DNA of 64,000 nt from Cycas panzhihuaensis (GCA_023213395.1 CM041465.1:188859741-188923740), one strand, 5' to 3'; shown: positions 34,312-45,698, counted from the first letter of the stretch. Made by a program: numbers and translations. Notes: generated by a model from the sequence alone, not told the origin.

Positions 34312-34624
34312 TGTTAGAATTAATATTCATCACCTAACATTACATTGGAAGTATACAAGCTATATATACCTTCATGGTAAGTATTATTTTAATGTAATAT
34401 ATCTATATGTTATATTATTTTGAATCCAAGGTTGAGGAGGGCTCCTGCCCTCCTACCAAATATTTAATTTTTTGGTCTCAAAATCCTGATATTCATCAAC
34501 ACCACCAAATTTATAAACTTGTTACTCTTGAGAAATATGGATTGACATTGATATTCAATATACATTACAATAGGGATTGACTTGTGTTCACTACTCTACT
34601 TTGGTCTCTATTTATCATTCTTCA
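34312..34624 (+). repeat. 5' LTR of element B
   Basis: 313 bp, TGTTAGAATTAATATTC to CATTCTTCA. It is followed by TTTGGTAT, the first part of the primer site, where copia D is inserted. Confidence 0.9.
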
Positions 34625-34633
34625 TTTGGTATT

Positions 34634-34849
34634 TGTTGAAAATTAGAGCAAAATTTAAACAGAGAAAAGATTGTGTCTTCTTCTATTGAGATTCAATCTG
34701 CTTAAATATACAATAGTGATGTGATGGTTATAACTACTAATGTAACCGATCACTTAGATACTGCCAAGTGGCATGATCTTATGAGTACATTAAGGGTGGG
34801 TCTAACATGGCCCCCTTTTCTATCCTAGATAAAACATTATATTTCAACA
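34634..34849 (-). repeat. 3' LTR of copia D
   Basis: 216 bp, TGTTGAAAATTAGAGC to TATATTTCAACA on the plus strand. It differs from the 5' LTR at 5 positions, four of them transitions. Confidence 0.95.
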
Positions 34850-34856
34850 CCCCCTC

Positions 34857-35237
34857 TTAATGTTTTATCTCTAAAAGTCCTATCTTGTCTCTTAAATATC
34901 TGAGCCTTTCTCTCCCAAGAGGTTTTGTCAACAGATCTATAACTTGCTCAGATGTCGGACAGTATTCCAACTCTATCTCTTTATTCTGCATTTTTTCTCT
35001 TATAAAGTGATGATGAACTTCAATATGTTTTGTTCTTGCATGTAGAATTGGATTTTTGGTCAGCTTGATGGCACTTTGGTTGTCACATTTTAGAGAAGTT
35101 GCTCCTTTCTGCTGTTGATTTAAGTCAAGTAAAAGTTGTCTTAACTTCACTAGAGTTCTTGATGTGGTCGCTTTGTATTCTACTTCTCTGGAGGAGAGAG
35201 CTACGTAGCTTGTTTCTTCGCACCATGAGATTGTCAA
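34857..35237 (-). pseudogene. RNase H of copia D
   Basis: Copia RNase H C-terminal half, 126 codons. Motifs are YVALSSREVEYKA, LKCDNQSAIKL, HARTKHIEVHHHFIREKM and VIDLLTKPLG. It removes the RNA strand during reverse transcription. A frameshift near 35,235-35,240 separates it from the upstream frame, whose STSGFYFFLG should run on directly. The end is close to the polypurine tract, as normal. Confidence 0.9.
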
Positions 35238-36423
35238 GCTCCTAAGAAAAAATAAAATCCACTTGTGGATTTCCTTTGTTCTTTGTCACCAGCCCAGTCA
35301 GAATCGCAATACCCTATTATTTCGATTGGATGCCCCTTTGAATATACTAACTTGAGATCTATTATTCCTTTGAGATATCTCAGAATTCTTTTTACGGCTT
35401 GCCAGTGTCTCAATTTTGGATTCTGCATATATCTTGATATTAGTCCTATTGAGTAGGATATATCGGGCCTGGTGGCTGTCAAATAAATCAGACTTCCAAT
35501 CATTTGTCTGTACAAAGTAACATCGGCATCTTTTTCCATACTATCTACCGTTAGATCATAATTTATTTCCATGGGTGTTGTGCATGGATTGTAATTCTCC
35601 ATCTGAAATCGAACAAGCAGATTTTTGATGTAGTTACTTTGGGACAAAGTTATGTAGTTTTGATGTTGACCTATCTCCAGTTCCAAGTAATAATTTAGTG
35701 AACCCAAGTCTGTCATTTCAAATTTCTGCTGAAGTTAATTTTTGATCCACTTAATTCCTTCTACATCATTCCCAGTAAGGAGCATATAATCTACATAGAC
35801 AACAATTATTGTTATCTTGCTGTTCATTTTTCTTATGTACAGACTGGAGTCTGAGTTACACCGAATGAACTTATTTTCTTCAAGAAAGTGATCTAATTTG
35901 GCATACCAGGCACGTGGCACTTGTTTTAGACCATACAAGGCCTTTTTCAATTTGCAGACTAGATTCTCCTGTCCCGGTTCAGCATATCCTTCTGGTTGTT
36001 ACATATAGACTTCTTCTTCTAGTTCACCGTTTAAGAAGGCACTCTTTACATCCATCTGAGAGATTCCCCAACCTTGGGCAGCAGCCAAGGCTATTACTGT
36101 CCTTACTATGTTCATCTTTGCTACTGGAGAAAAGCTCTCATCAAAATCTATACCTGCTGTTTGGGTGTATCCCTTTGCAACTAACCTTGCCTTGTGTTTT
36201 TCAATTTTGCCATCTACTCCTTTCTTTATTTTGTAAACCCATTTGCAGTTCTGGTGGATTTATTAGTAGGTAGTTCTACTAATTCCCATGTTTGATTTTT
36301 CTTGATTGAATTTATTTCATTGTCCATTGCTTCTCTCCATTCTTGATGATCTTTTGCTTCTTCAAAATTCTGTGGTTCAACTTTGCTTATAAGGGCTCTT
36401 GACCTTTGACCCCGGGTTTTCTA
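35234..36423 (-). pseudogene. Reverse transcriptase of copia D
   Basis: Minus strand in two main frames, 35,234-35,716 and 35,735-35,950, with upstream traces to 36,420. Seen are KKALYGLKQVPRAWYAKLD, IIVVYVDYMLLTGND (catalytic YVDD reads YVDY, one Asp lost), MTDLGSLNYYLELEI, and YLTATRPDISYSIGLISRYM from the RNase H junction. The upstream part retains traces of the [14 protein letters not shown] block at about 36,010-36,060. A stop at about 35,730 splits the frame. Confidence 0.88.
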
Positions 36424-37447
36424 TTATAATATATTTCCTTCTTCAACTATTTTGATATACCATTTTGGCAACTTTTTCTGTTTCTGTGGACCTTCTTTTT
36501 CGATGGTGTCGCCTTGACTGATTGACGACAATGAATCAGCTTGTCCTTCTTCTGAAGTAATTTCTAAATCATTTCCTTTTTTAGTTTCTTGGTCTTCTGA
36601 AGTAACTTCTGACTTATTTTTTGGCTCATCTTCTTGCATTACTTTATGTCCGGCAGTTTCCTGTTCCTTTTCATTTTCTATTATTTTAATTTGTGAAGAT
36701 TCAACTGAGTTTTCTTCATTAAAGACAACATCTCTACTCACATAGATTCTATTTGTTCTTGGATCTGTGCATTTATATGCCTTTGAATTTTTACTGTATC
36801 CTATTAAGACACATTCTATGATTTTTGTGTCTAATTTGGACCTCCTTTTATCAGGAATATGCACAAATGCTTAACTGCCAAATACTTTGAGAAGACTTAC
36901 ATCGGGTTTTTGTCCTGTCCAAGCTTCTTCTGGAGTGATGTTCTTCAATGCTCTTGTTGGACTTCTGTTTATTAGATAGCATCTTTGTGCTAGCTATACG
37001 CCAATATGCCTTAGGTATTTTTGCACCATACATCATGCTTCGATCCATTTCCATCAGAGTTCTATTCTTTCTTTCAGCTACTCCATTTGACTGAGGAGTA
37101 TAAGGAGTTGTAACTTGTCTACGAATCCCTCTGTCTTTGCAGTAATTTAGAAACTCTTTTGACATATATTCTCCTCCTCCATCCGATTTGATGTATTTGA
37201 TCTTCATTCCTGACTCTAACTCAGCTTCTGCATTAAATTCTTTAAATGTTTCAAAAACTTCTAACTTATTATGTAAGAAATATACCCAAACCTTCCAGGT
37301 GAAGCCATCAATGAAAGTTAAGAAGTATCTGCATCCATTAATTGATAGAGGTAAAATTGGACCACAGATGTTTGTGTATATCAATTCTAATTTAGACTGA
37401 GCTTTCCAAGTGCTTTCTTTAAAAGGAAGTCTGTGCTATTTTCCAAG
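36424..37447 (-). pseudogene. Integrase of copia D
   Basis: The core frame 36,851-37,384 shows YTNICGPILPLSINGCRYF, then KSDGGGEYMSKEFLNYC and TPQSNGVAERKNRTLMEM. The first catalytic Asp (usually TD-CGP) reads Asn; the second Asp and the Glu are kept. A stop near 36,870 and a frame change lead to 36,424-36,864 (HIPDKRRSKLDTKIIECVLI, YKCTDPRTNRIYVSRDVVFN), the usual C-terminal block followed by a Glu/Lys-rich linker. One TAA at about 37,448 separates it from the gag-protease frame. Confidence 0.9.
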
Positions 37448-38710
37448 TTAACAACCTTTACAAACAAATGTATTTGATGAAATATTAGGTAAACCATTTG
37501 CCATTTCTGATTTTTCCATTTGTTTAAGTGTATCAATTGAGAGATGTCCATACCTTAAATGCCATACTTTATTATTAGATTTAAGAGCAGTACAAGCTTT
37601 TTCTTCCAAATAAGGAAGTACATGATCTGACAGGAGTTTGTAAAGATCATTGCATCTAACTCCTTTTCCAATAATTTTTCCATCTTTTTTCATATCCAAA
37701 ATGTGGCAATTCCCTTCTTCATCAAAAATGGTTCTCAAACCCTTTTTGCTCAGTTGAGAGACATAGAGGAGATTCATTTTTAGATCTGGTACAAAAAGAA
37801 CATTTCTAATTCTTTTTTCATTTCCATTCAGGTTTACTGAAATGGTTCCAATCCATTTTATATTAAGGGAATACTTGTCACCTAGCTCCACTGACTTGTC
37901 CATATTGTATGGATTCATGGTTTGAAACCATTCTTCCTGACTTGTCATGTGTTTAGAGGCTCCTGAATCTATGTACCATATGTCTTTGTCTTTCATTCTC
38001 GTAACCAATGCTGTGATGAAGGCCGTCTCCTCTTCTTCTTCTTCTTCTTCATCCTTTTCTTTACTGTATCCACCAATAGGTTGTTTTCCTTTATAAATTT
38101 TACTTCGTCTTTGTGGGAACTGATAAGGATAGTGTCCACTTTGTCCATAGTAGCAGCATATGTCAAAGATTCTACAATTACTGGCGAAATGTCCAATTCT
38201 TCCATAATTGTAGCATATTGTATTTTCTCTGCCGCGTCCTCGTCCTCTGGAGTTTGACCAGCATCCTCGTCCTCTGGAATCTGACGTTCTGCTTGATCCT
38301 CGAAATTGTTGTCTTCCTCTTGGCCTGAGATTCAGTCTGGATGCAAATGCATCCTCTAATTTTGTCGTGTTTTTGTATCTTTTGTTTCTTTGTTCCTGTC
38401 TTAGCAGCAAACCTGTCAATTCATCAAGAGTTAATTTGTCTAACCTATCACTGTCGGTGATAGTGTTGACAATTGTATCAAATGACTTTGGCAGCCTTGC
38501 TGTTACAATTTCCATAAGATCTTGTTCAGATATTATGCCTCCAGCACTCAAGAGGTTATTTCTTACAGTGATAATTTTATGCATAAATTCTTCTACCTCT
38601 TCATTTTCTTTCATGTGAAGTTTGTACAACTCTTCTTTGAGTGCAATTATTCTCACCTTATTCTTTTATCCGTTTAAATTTTCCAAGCATTTCTAGATTT
38701 CAAAAGCCTG
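37448..38710 (-). pseudogene. Gag (C-terminal part), zinc knuckles and protease of copia D
   Basis: One open frame of 402 codons from 38,656, with related sequence extending upstream to about 38,710 through two stops. The Gag part is ALKEELYKLHMKENEEVEEF, ARLPKSFDTIVNTI and LTLDELTGLLLRQEQR. An Arg/Gly-rich stretch comes before two zinc knuckles (about 38,120-38,220). Both are damaged: CYNYGRIGHFASNC has Cys to Tyr, and CCYYGQSGHYPYQF has lost its last Cys. A run of Glu follows, then the protease WYIDSGASKHMT (about 37,965) with its active DSG intact, and the GAG-pre-integrase WHLRYGHLSIDTL. This is the longest frame in the window. Confidence 0.9.
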
Positions 38711-39303
38711 ATTCAATTTCTTGACATAAAACAAGTGTACCTCAAATCGAAGGTTTCTCAGGCGTCGTTCCAAAACTGAAGACGGTTTTTCAAAAAACTT
38801 TCTCAGAAGAGAGAAATCTGACTTAGAATGAACAATGGCGGCTAGGGCAGAAATCAGATTTGAGAAGAAATATGAGAAAATACTGAAAGAAATCCTTCAA
38901 ATCATCCTAGAATCTTGATGTACTATCACTAAGAAGGGTTTAGGACAGAAATTACCCGATATTGAGAGCAGATTGATGAAATTTCTGAGAAAATCTCCTC
39001 AATCCCATGAGGATTGGTTCGAGGGCCTTTTGGCCTACAAAACGGTCTCAGACGAACTCGCTCTAGAAGAAAAATATGTTCAGCGTCCTCTGATCTACCT
39101 TCCCACAAAATTTGGCTTCGATCCGAGCACTTTGAAAATTTTCCATCCGTGCATAATGCATACGGATGCATGCGGTTCATTATCTTGAAGAAATGTATGA
39201 TCTTTGTCTTCCAAAAAACTACCTACTACTTTGTCTCCTTTTTGCACTCTTGACTGAGATGTCTTGACAGAGGAAATTCACCAGAAGAGGAATCAGGTTA
39301 AAC
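38711..39303 (-). other. 5' region of copia D with unexplained sequence
   Basis: This should hold the leader and the N-terminal Gag domain (NY..W..M and similar), but no such block is found on the minus strand. Instead there are open stretches on both strands, for example plus-strand 38,973-39,188 with HEDWFEGLLAYKTVSDELAL, and several CpGs. It may be a replaced or captured segment. Function unknown. Confidence 0.4.
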
Positions 39304-39321
39304 AGGCCTGCTCTGATACCA
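39304..39321 (-). other. Primer-binding site of copia D
   Basis: On the minus strand TGGTATCAGAGCAGGCCT abuts the 5' LTR, a full match to the Met primer 12-mer. Confidence 0.92.
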
Positions 39322-39537
39322 TGTTGAAAATCAGAGCAAAATTTAAATAGAGAAAAGATTGTGTCTTCTTCTATTGAGATTCAATCTACTTAAATATACA
39401 ATAGTGATGTGATGGTTATAACTACTAATGTAACCAATCACTTAGATACTGCCAAGTGGCATGATCTTATGAGTACATTAAGGGTGGGTCTAACATGGCC
39501 CCCTTTTCTTTCCTAGATAAAACATTATATTTCAACA
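39322..39537 (-). repeat. 5' LTR of copia D
   Basis: 216 bp, TGTTGAAAATCAGAGC to TATATTTCAACA on the plus strand. It is followed by GTATC, the target duplication and also the middle of the primer site of element B. Confidence 0.95.
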
Positions 39538-41410
39538 GTATCAGAGCAAACCTGCTTGCATAGCCTCTAGCTCCTCATATGCTTAATGAAAGTGCAACAT
39601 ATGACTGCTCATTGAAATCCTAGTGGCCTCATCGAATAGAGAAATCAATCTAAAATTTTATCCCTTTTGAAAGGAGATATTGCTCCTAGAAGATTGCCAA
39701 GTTTTGTAGAATCATATACTTATTTTTTGCTGTAAGAAAATTAAATTAAAACTATTGATGTATATTTAGTATATTTGATTCCCATCTCCTCTCAACTTAC
39801 ATTTTGATATACACATTAGATTTATGAAGAACTTGAGTCTCCATTCCATTTTCATTTAGTTAAAAAAGGGAAACAGGTCATTGTCCTTTTCACTATTGTT
39901 ATGCCCTTTGGTTAGTATCTAGCCCTGCATTAATATTCATGCCCATCTAGCTTTGTTTACTACAAAATTTTACTTCCCTTAGCTTTTAAGGGTATACGAT
40001 AACCTTTACCAGATGTAAATTTAAAACTATCCTTATCACTAATTGCCTGATTAATTAACTCAAAATAGGTTAATATAGTTGGTGTTGAAAGAGTGTTTAC
40101 ATAAAAGAGCTATCAATCTTCAGACTAATTTCTTCTTCTCATTTTTCTATAGTTCATCCACTTCTACAATTCTCATTTGTTGTTCTAGAGTTCTCATTGT
40201 TAACATCAGCTTATAGTGCTTGAATTAATTCATTTCCTTATAATTTTTTCAATCTGCTCTTCGATCAGTGTCTAAGAAGTTTTTTTATGTTTTTTGGCCT
40301 GCAAATTCTCTTAAATCTTGTTCTTTATAGTGAAATTTTTATAAACACTACAAACTTCTATTTAATCTATGTGGGAGCCTATTATTTTACAAATTTCTAG
40401 TTTATTTAGGTATTTAAGCTAATCTTCATATTTATTGACCCGTGAAGTGTTCTCTTGAAGCAAAATTTACTTATATGAACCTCTAATTCAAACTCTATAC
40501 TCGTATATTTAGTCAATTTTCACTATTTTGGGAGCTATAATTTGTACATTCTGAGCTAGTTTTTAGTTTCTTTATTTCTAAAACTGTAGTTTATTATTTT
40601 AGTAAGAGCTCCTTGATCTTCAACTACTCTGCTTAATTCCTATAGTCGTCAGGGATTCCCATACTTGCCTTAGAGGGTAAAGATGTTGTTGATTTAGTCC
40701 CTAGTCTCCTTTTACTATTCTTCATTTGGAGGATGAAGTCCCTAATTGTTCTTTATGTGTAGGAAGAAGTCCTTGTAGATAAACTCATTTTTTGAAGCAA
40801 GTCTAATAGAATAGAGATAGACAAAGTAGCTCTTAAACTTCTTTGCCTTTTGGGGGAGACCATTATATTCACAATCTTCACCTTTATAAGAAAAACTTAG
40901 CAAGTTGTATCTATAAACAACCAAATCCTGATGATTCTTGCTAAAACATATGAGATGCTAGCCATCATTTATGAACTTTGAAAAGAGTGATTTAGGTATT
41001 CAACATCATAGACTGTAGAGCTTGGAACCAAGTTTTCATAAAATTACCTAACCCTGTTGATATGAATGTTGGGGGATGAACTTGAGATTTCATAGTTGAA
41101 AAACCTGTGAATAATATTGTCATTCCTCCTCAACATTTGTCCCAATTTCACCTTAATCACCCTGTTACTGCTACATTTGAATTCGCTATTTGTAGGCTTT
41201 TAGTATTGAGAATAAGTAAGATTTGAAAAGGACACATAGAAGTATGTCCTCTTGTCTATTGCCGATTTTTTTTTTTTTTTTTTGGGGGGGGGGGGGGGTT
41301 GGAGTACCATCTCTAGGTCACTATACAATACTTTTAATATAATCTGGAAATGAAGAATAGGATGAGTCTTCACGATATATAAATCAGTAATCTATGATGA
41401 AAATTTATAA

Positions 41411-41460
<50 letters not shown>

Positions 41461-42991
41461 TGATCAATTCATCTGTGTATCCCCTATAGTGAGTAAATTA
41501 ATGCATTCTTATTGATTTATTATTGTTTAATCTATATTCTTTACATCTGTGCAATTATCATTAACAGGTGTACATATTTAATAAATATATTCATTTTTTA
41601 AAAAGTTAGTAAAAAATTAAAATAGATTTAATATATTTTTAATTCTCAATTATAGGTGTGTGGTTTTGAAATTAGCCCCCTTCACATTTAGCCTGAGCTT
41701 ACATTCTCAGTCCACGTGACCTTGATTTTTATTGTAAAGGGGCAAACTTTAAAATTTTATTAGTTACTTTTTATAATTTTAGGTTTTAAGGAATTTAATT
41801 GTATTTTATAAGTTTTGAGGTCTGAAGCCCCCTTTGGATGATCATATTGGCTCCTAGGTGACCAGGGGCTAGCCTGTTAAAGGGGCTTAACCCCCCCTTT
41901 TAATTTATTTACCATAAACAAGTCCTTGTATTGTTTTTATTATATCTTTTGATCTACGAGCCTGTTTTTTGAACGACTATATCTGTCGGAAAGGTATTTC
42001 AATTATCTACATATTAAAGTAGGATTTACTAAGATCTGATATTATTTTCTAGGATTTTAAGGCTAGTGAATTCAAGGCTTATCTTTGATCCTAATTTAGC
42101 ATATTCTTAAACATTTTAAGTAAATTTTCATTCTAAATTAATATATTTACTTAATATTAAGTTATTAAGCTATTCTTGACAATTTTTTGTTTATTTTATA
42201 GGCTTACAATTGATTTTTGTAGCCATTTAGCCCTAATTTAGCCTCCTAAAGAGAAGGAGCCCCTTTGGGAATAAAAGCGTCAAATTTGTGCATTCAAATT
42301 CCTTATAACTCTATTATAAAGCTGTCACTTTATTTTCTACCTTATAAAATTGATTGTAAAGCTCTTTAAGGCATATTTTTTGCTTATTCAAAGTCATTTT
42401 TTTCTCTTTAAAGCATTTATTTAATGGCACATTTTTCAGGATCATTTTATAAGTATACCTTATAGTTTTCTTTAGATTAAAAGAAACTCGTATAGAAAGA
42501 CATTTGTTATTTGTTTATCCTTAATATTTTTATTTTTTTAAATAGTAAAATAAATTGTAGAATCTATTTTGGTTCTCTTTTAGCTCCTTATTGATTAATC
42601 AAGGTTCTTTTCAAGGTGCATTTAGAATCATTGAAAAGTTGTTTACTTCACTTGTATATCTTCATTCAAAAGGAGCATTTGTCATTTTTATTTTGAAAGG
42701 ATAAGTATTACTTTTATTATTAAGTTTTATTTTTATTATCGATTAAAAAGAGAATCATACCTTATTAAGAAAAAACACATTCATTCTTTTTCAATTTGAA
42801 AAGCTACATATTCCTGTTATTGCTAAGTTATCTTTCACTGATTAAGAAAAAATCTATGTTGGAATCTTATTGAAAGTTCTTCTAAAAGAATATTTATCAC
42901 ATATCTTAAGTTATTTTATCATTGAAGGTTAAAAGAATTCTTATTTATTTGTTAAAACCATCATTTGGATTATTTATTAAAGTCTCTTATA
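39538..42991 (+). other. Primer site remainder and leader of element B
   Basis: Begins GTATCAGAGCAAACC, the rest of the primer site cut by copia D. The following 3.4 kb has no coding motif. The conserved leader box (GTGTGGTTTTG, TTAGCCCCC, CACGTGACCTTGATT) lies at 41,656-41,730. Just upstream of it are an oligo-T/oligo-G block and a (TA)n tract. Confidence 0.75.
41266..41457. repeat. Oligo-T/oligo-G block and (TA)n tract in the leader of B
   Basis: T18 at 41,266-41,283 runs into G15 at 41,284-41,298; (TA)n is at 41,416-41,457. Flanking sequence aligns with the leader of copy A around its (AC)n-A(n) tract. Confidence 0.9.
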
Positions 42992-43697
42992 ATGGCCACC
43001 CATCTAGATAATATGGTGATTCTCATATTTAATGGCACTAGTTTTTTATCTTAGATAATTTTGATGAAAATATTACTTATCTCCAAAAATTTATGGAATT
43101 ATGTGAATGGAGGTTATCATGATTTAAGTGTCACTTCAACTTTAGAGGAAGATCAAATATTTAAAGAAAATATGAAAAAGGATAATGAGGCCTTATCCTT
43201 AATATTTTGTGCAATAGATTACAATGTATTCACTATTGTTAGTGAAATGACCACATCAAACTGTATGGAATACCTCAGAATTGATTTATAAAGGAGATAC
43301 TTTATAACTAGATGGTACTAACTGTGTTGATGATGCTTTTCATGTGAGGCAGATGTTAGAGTAGGTAAACTTTAAAAGACTAATGTTGAATATACTAGTC
43401 AAGACTAATAAAATTGATTTCTCTAATGTTGCATTTGATGAAGTTGTATGTATCTTGGACCTGATTAATGAAAAATATAAATATCTTGACAAAGTCACTC
43501 GTAATCATTCAAATTAAGCCACACCTATTTGGAAACCACTTGAGACACATATTGCTAAAAGGATGATAGTGTAAGTTGATGATCACTTTAAGGATGATGA
43601 TAAAGCTAAAGGACGTGTTTAAAGTTTTCTTAAAATTTAAGTATCACAAGTTCAAAGAAAAGTTAAAGATGTATATGATGAATATTAAGGGGGAGAA
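42992..43697 (+). pseudogene. Gag-like protein of element B
   Basis: ATG at 42,992 (MATHLDNMVILIFNGTSF). The Gag domain continues as ISKNLWNYVNGGY, ENMKKDNEALSLIFCAIDYN and IVSEMTTSN, with frame changes near 43,050 and 43,265. The spacer resembles copy A (FDEVVCILDLINEKYKYLDK, PIWKPLETHI). The tail KVFLKFKYHKFKEKLKMY is nearly identical to A and is read straight through the polypurine tract into the LTR. No zinc knuckle or polymerase is present. Confidence 0.85.
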
Positions 43698-44009
43698 TGT
43701 TATGATTGATATTTATCACCTAATATTACATTGGGAGTATCCAAGTTGCATGTGCCTTTATGGTAAGTATTATTTTAATGTAACTTGTTTATATTTTATA
43801 TTATTTTGAATTCAAGATTGAGGAGGGCTCTCGCCCCCCTCTTGAATATTTAATCTTTAGCTCTTAAAACCTGGTGTTTATCAACACCACTAAATTTGTA
43901 AACTTGTTACTCTTGAGAAATATGGATTAACATGGATATTCAATATATATTTTAATATGGATTGACTTATGTTCACTACTCTGCTCTGGTCTCCATTTAT
44001 CATTCTTCA
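43698..44009 (+). repeat. 3' LTR of element B
   Basis: 312 bp, TGTTATGATTGATATT to CATTCTTCA, directly after AAGGGGGAGAA and followed by ATTAT. Confidence 0.92.
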
Positions 44010-44014
44010 ATTAT

Positions 44015-45693
44015 GAGTCTACTTATTCTTTGAGTTTCTATTCAAGTGTGGGTAATTCCTAAGCCTTTAAATTTTTGCTTATAACTTAGAGAAAGCCCCA
44101 TACACCTAGCCTTTGTGTTAAGGAGCTCTTTAAGGAGGTGAGTGACTTGACTTGGGAGTATAGGACATGGTGGTTTAAACCCTTCCTACATAGTCTAAAC
44201 TCATTTTTTTAATTCTCCCATAATCTTCTAGGTGCAAGCAAAATGCTACCAAGGTTATTATAGTATGAATTTAAAAAGAAAATTTCTAGGATAATCTTTT
44301 AATTGTGTGGCTTCTAATATATAGCCTTGATTAGATGGTGAAATAATTATTAAGAGACTCTTACAATAAATGATTATGAGGTTGGCCCCTCTTTACCTAT
44401 TATTTTTTCCTTACTTTATATTTTCTTTCATTAAATGAAATATACATAAAAGAAAATAAAAAAAACATACAAAAAGGATGACTTTTAAGTGATCATTATT
44501 GTTATTTATTATTTCGTAAGGTGTTAGCTTGAAAATGTCCTTCTATTTTCTTTTTCTTAAAAGAAAAAAGAGAAAAATAATTAGGATAAGTATAAGAGCA
44601 CCCAAAGGACCTTTTCTCTCTCTCTAAAGGTGTGTTGAATGTAAATTTAATTTCTTTTTTTCTTAAAAAAGAAAGAGAAAAAACATAATTGAGTTATTTG
44701 CACTAGTTAGGATGATATTAAAGTAGGTTATTTTTTTTATTTTTGACTAGGTTAATCTATGTATGTTATTTATGTATAAAAGAAAACTACATTCTAGACT
44801 TGCATTTAGGATTTGTATTATTTTATGTGACATCTCTAGGTTAGGTTCCATCCCTTGGCTTATGACTTATTTGATTAATTCAGACTTGACATCCTTCGCA
44901 TACAAATTTATTTTCTCTTAGGGACAAATACCTATTAACATAATGTGATTTTTGATCAATCTAGACTTGACATCCCTAACATACAAATTTCCATTTCCTT
45001 AGAATTTCTTTTTTACCTGCCATATTTTAAACACCAAAGGTATCAACTTGCCATCATGTTTTGGGTTAAGAGCAACCATTCTTTTTCATCTATATTCACC
45101 TCTAAGTGTAATAATCCTCTAGAATTAGATGCAAACATCCCTAGGACATCCATCCTTATGGGTGGATTATCATAAGGTGATAGTATCTCCAATGCTTAAA
45201 CCTTAATAATGTTGTTAATCTACGGCTTATACTCATTAGTCCTCCCATACTATAGTTAAATAACTGCATGTTTGTTGCTAATTGGATGGGTAGTATTATA
45301 GGTTAGGGCTTTTCCTATAGAAATATTTTTAGGAGGGTAGATAAATAGGAAAATCTAAGTCTCTCATTTTGGGATAGGCTCCCTTATCAACCCTCCTAAA
45401 TATTTGGAGGTTGTTTGATCTCTTTCTTAAACCAAAAGAGGACTTTTCTTGTTTAGATTGATTTGATTTGGATTGATCATCTTTCTTTCTAACTTAGGTA
45501 TATTGCTTCTTAGTTTTAATTTATTTCTTTTAAATAATGGAATTAATAAATAATAATATTTAAGATCTTATACCCTTTTATTTGATATATATTTAGTGGG
45601 TCATCCTTTTGTTGGCTTTAAGGTGCATAGTAGGAGGATTATAAATGAGTATACATCATTGTGAAGTACAAAATAATTTCTAAAAATAAAACT
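44015..45693. other. No gene recognised; purine/pyrimidine palindromes
   Basis: Three near-palindromes of the form (T/C)n-TTAA-(A/G)n occur at about 44,424-44,455, 44,546-44,575 and 44,651-44,680. A plus-strand frame at 44,945-45,175 has no known motif. Otherwise it is AT-rich intergenic sequence. Confidence 0.45.
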
Positions 45694-45698
45694 GATAG

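Larger units (their letters stand above)
34634..39537 (-). mobile_element. Young Ty1-copia element D inserted in the primer site of B
   Basis: 216-bp LTRs at 34,634-34,849 (3') and 39,322-39,537 (5') differ at only 5 sites. Flanks are GTATT (34,629-34,633) and GTATC (39,538-39,542), a duplication with one later C-to-T. The primer site TGGTATCAGAGCAGGCC abuts the 5' LTR, and the purine tract AAGAGGGGG precedes the 3' LTR. The minus strand carries gag, protease, integrase, RT and RNase H with few breaks. It is the youngest dated insertion here. The N-terminal part of Gag is not recognisable, so the copy may be defective by more than point mutations. Confidence 0.93.
34312..44009 (+). mobile_element. 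Gag-only non-autonomous LTR element, copy B, split by copia D
   Basis: LTRs at 34,312-34,624 and 43,698-44,009 are flanked by ATTAT (34,307-34,311 and 44,010-44,014). Copia D (34,634-39,537) interrupts it in the primer site; without D the element is about 4.8 kb. It shares LTR, leader box and gag with copy A. Its two LTRs differ by roughly 13% (hand estimate), against 2.3% for the nested copia, which fits the order of events. It has no polymerase. Confidence 0.92.

Noticed and set aside
34312-34624. Solo LTR
   Set aside because: It was first read as a solo LTR, but the flank ATTAT matches the flank of the LTR ending at 44,009, so the two bound one element (B) interrupted by copia D.
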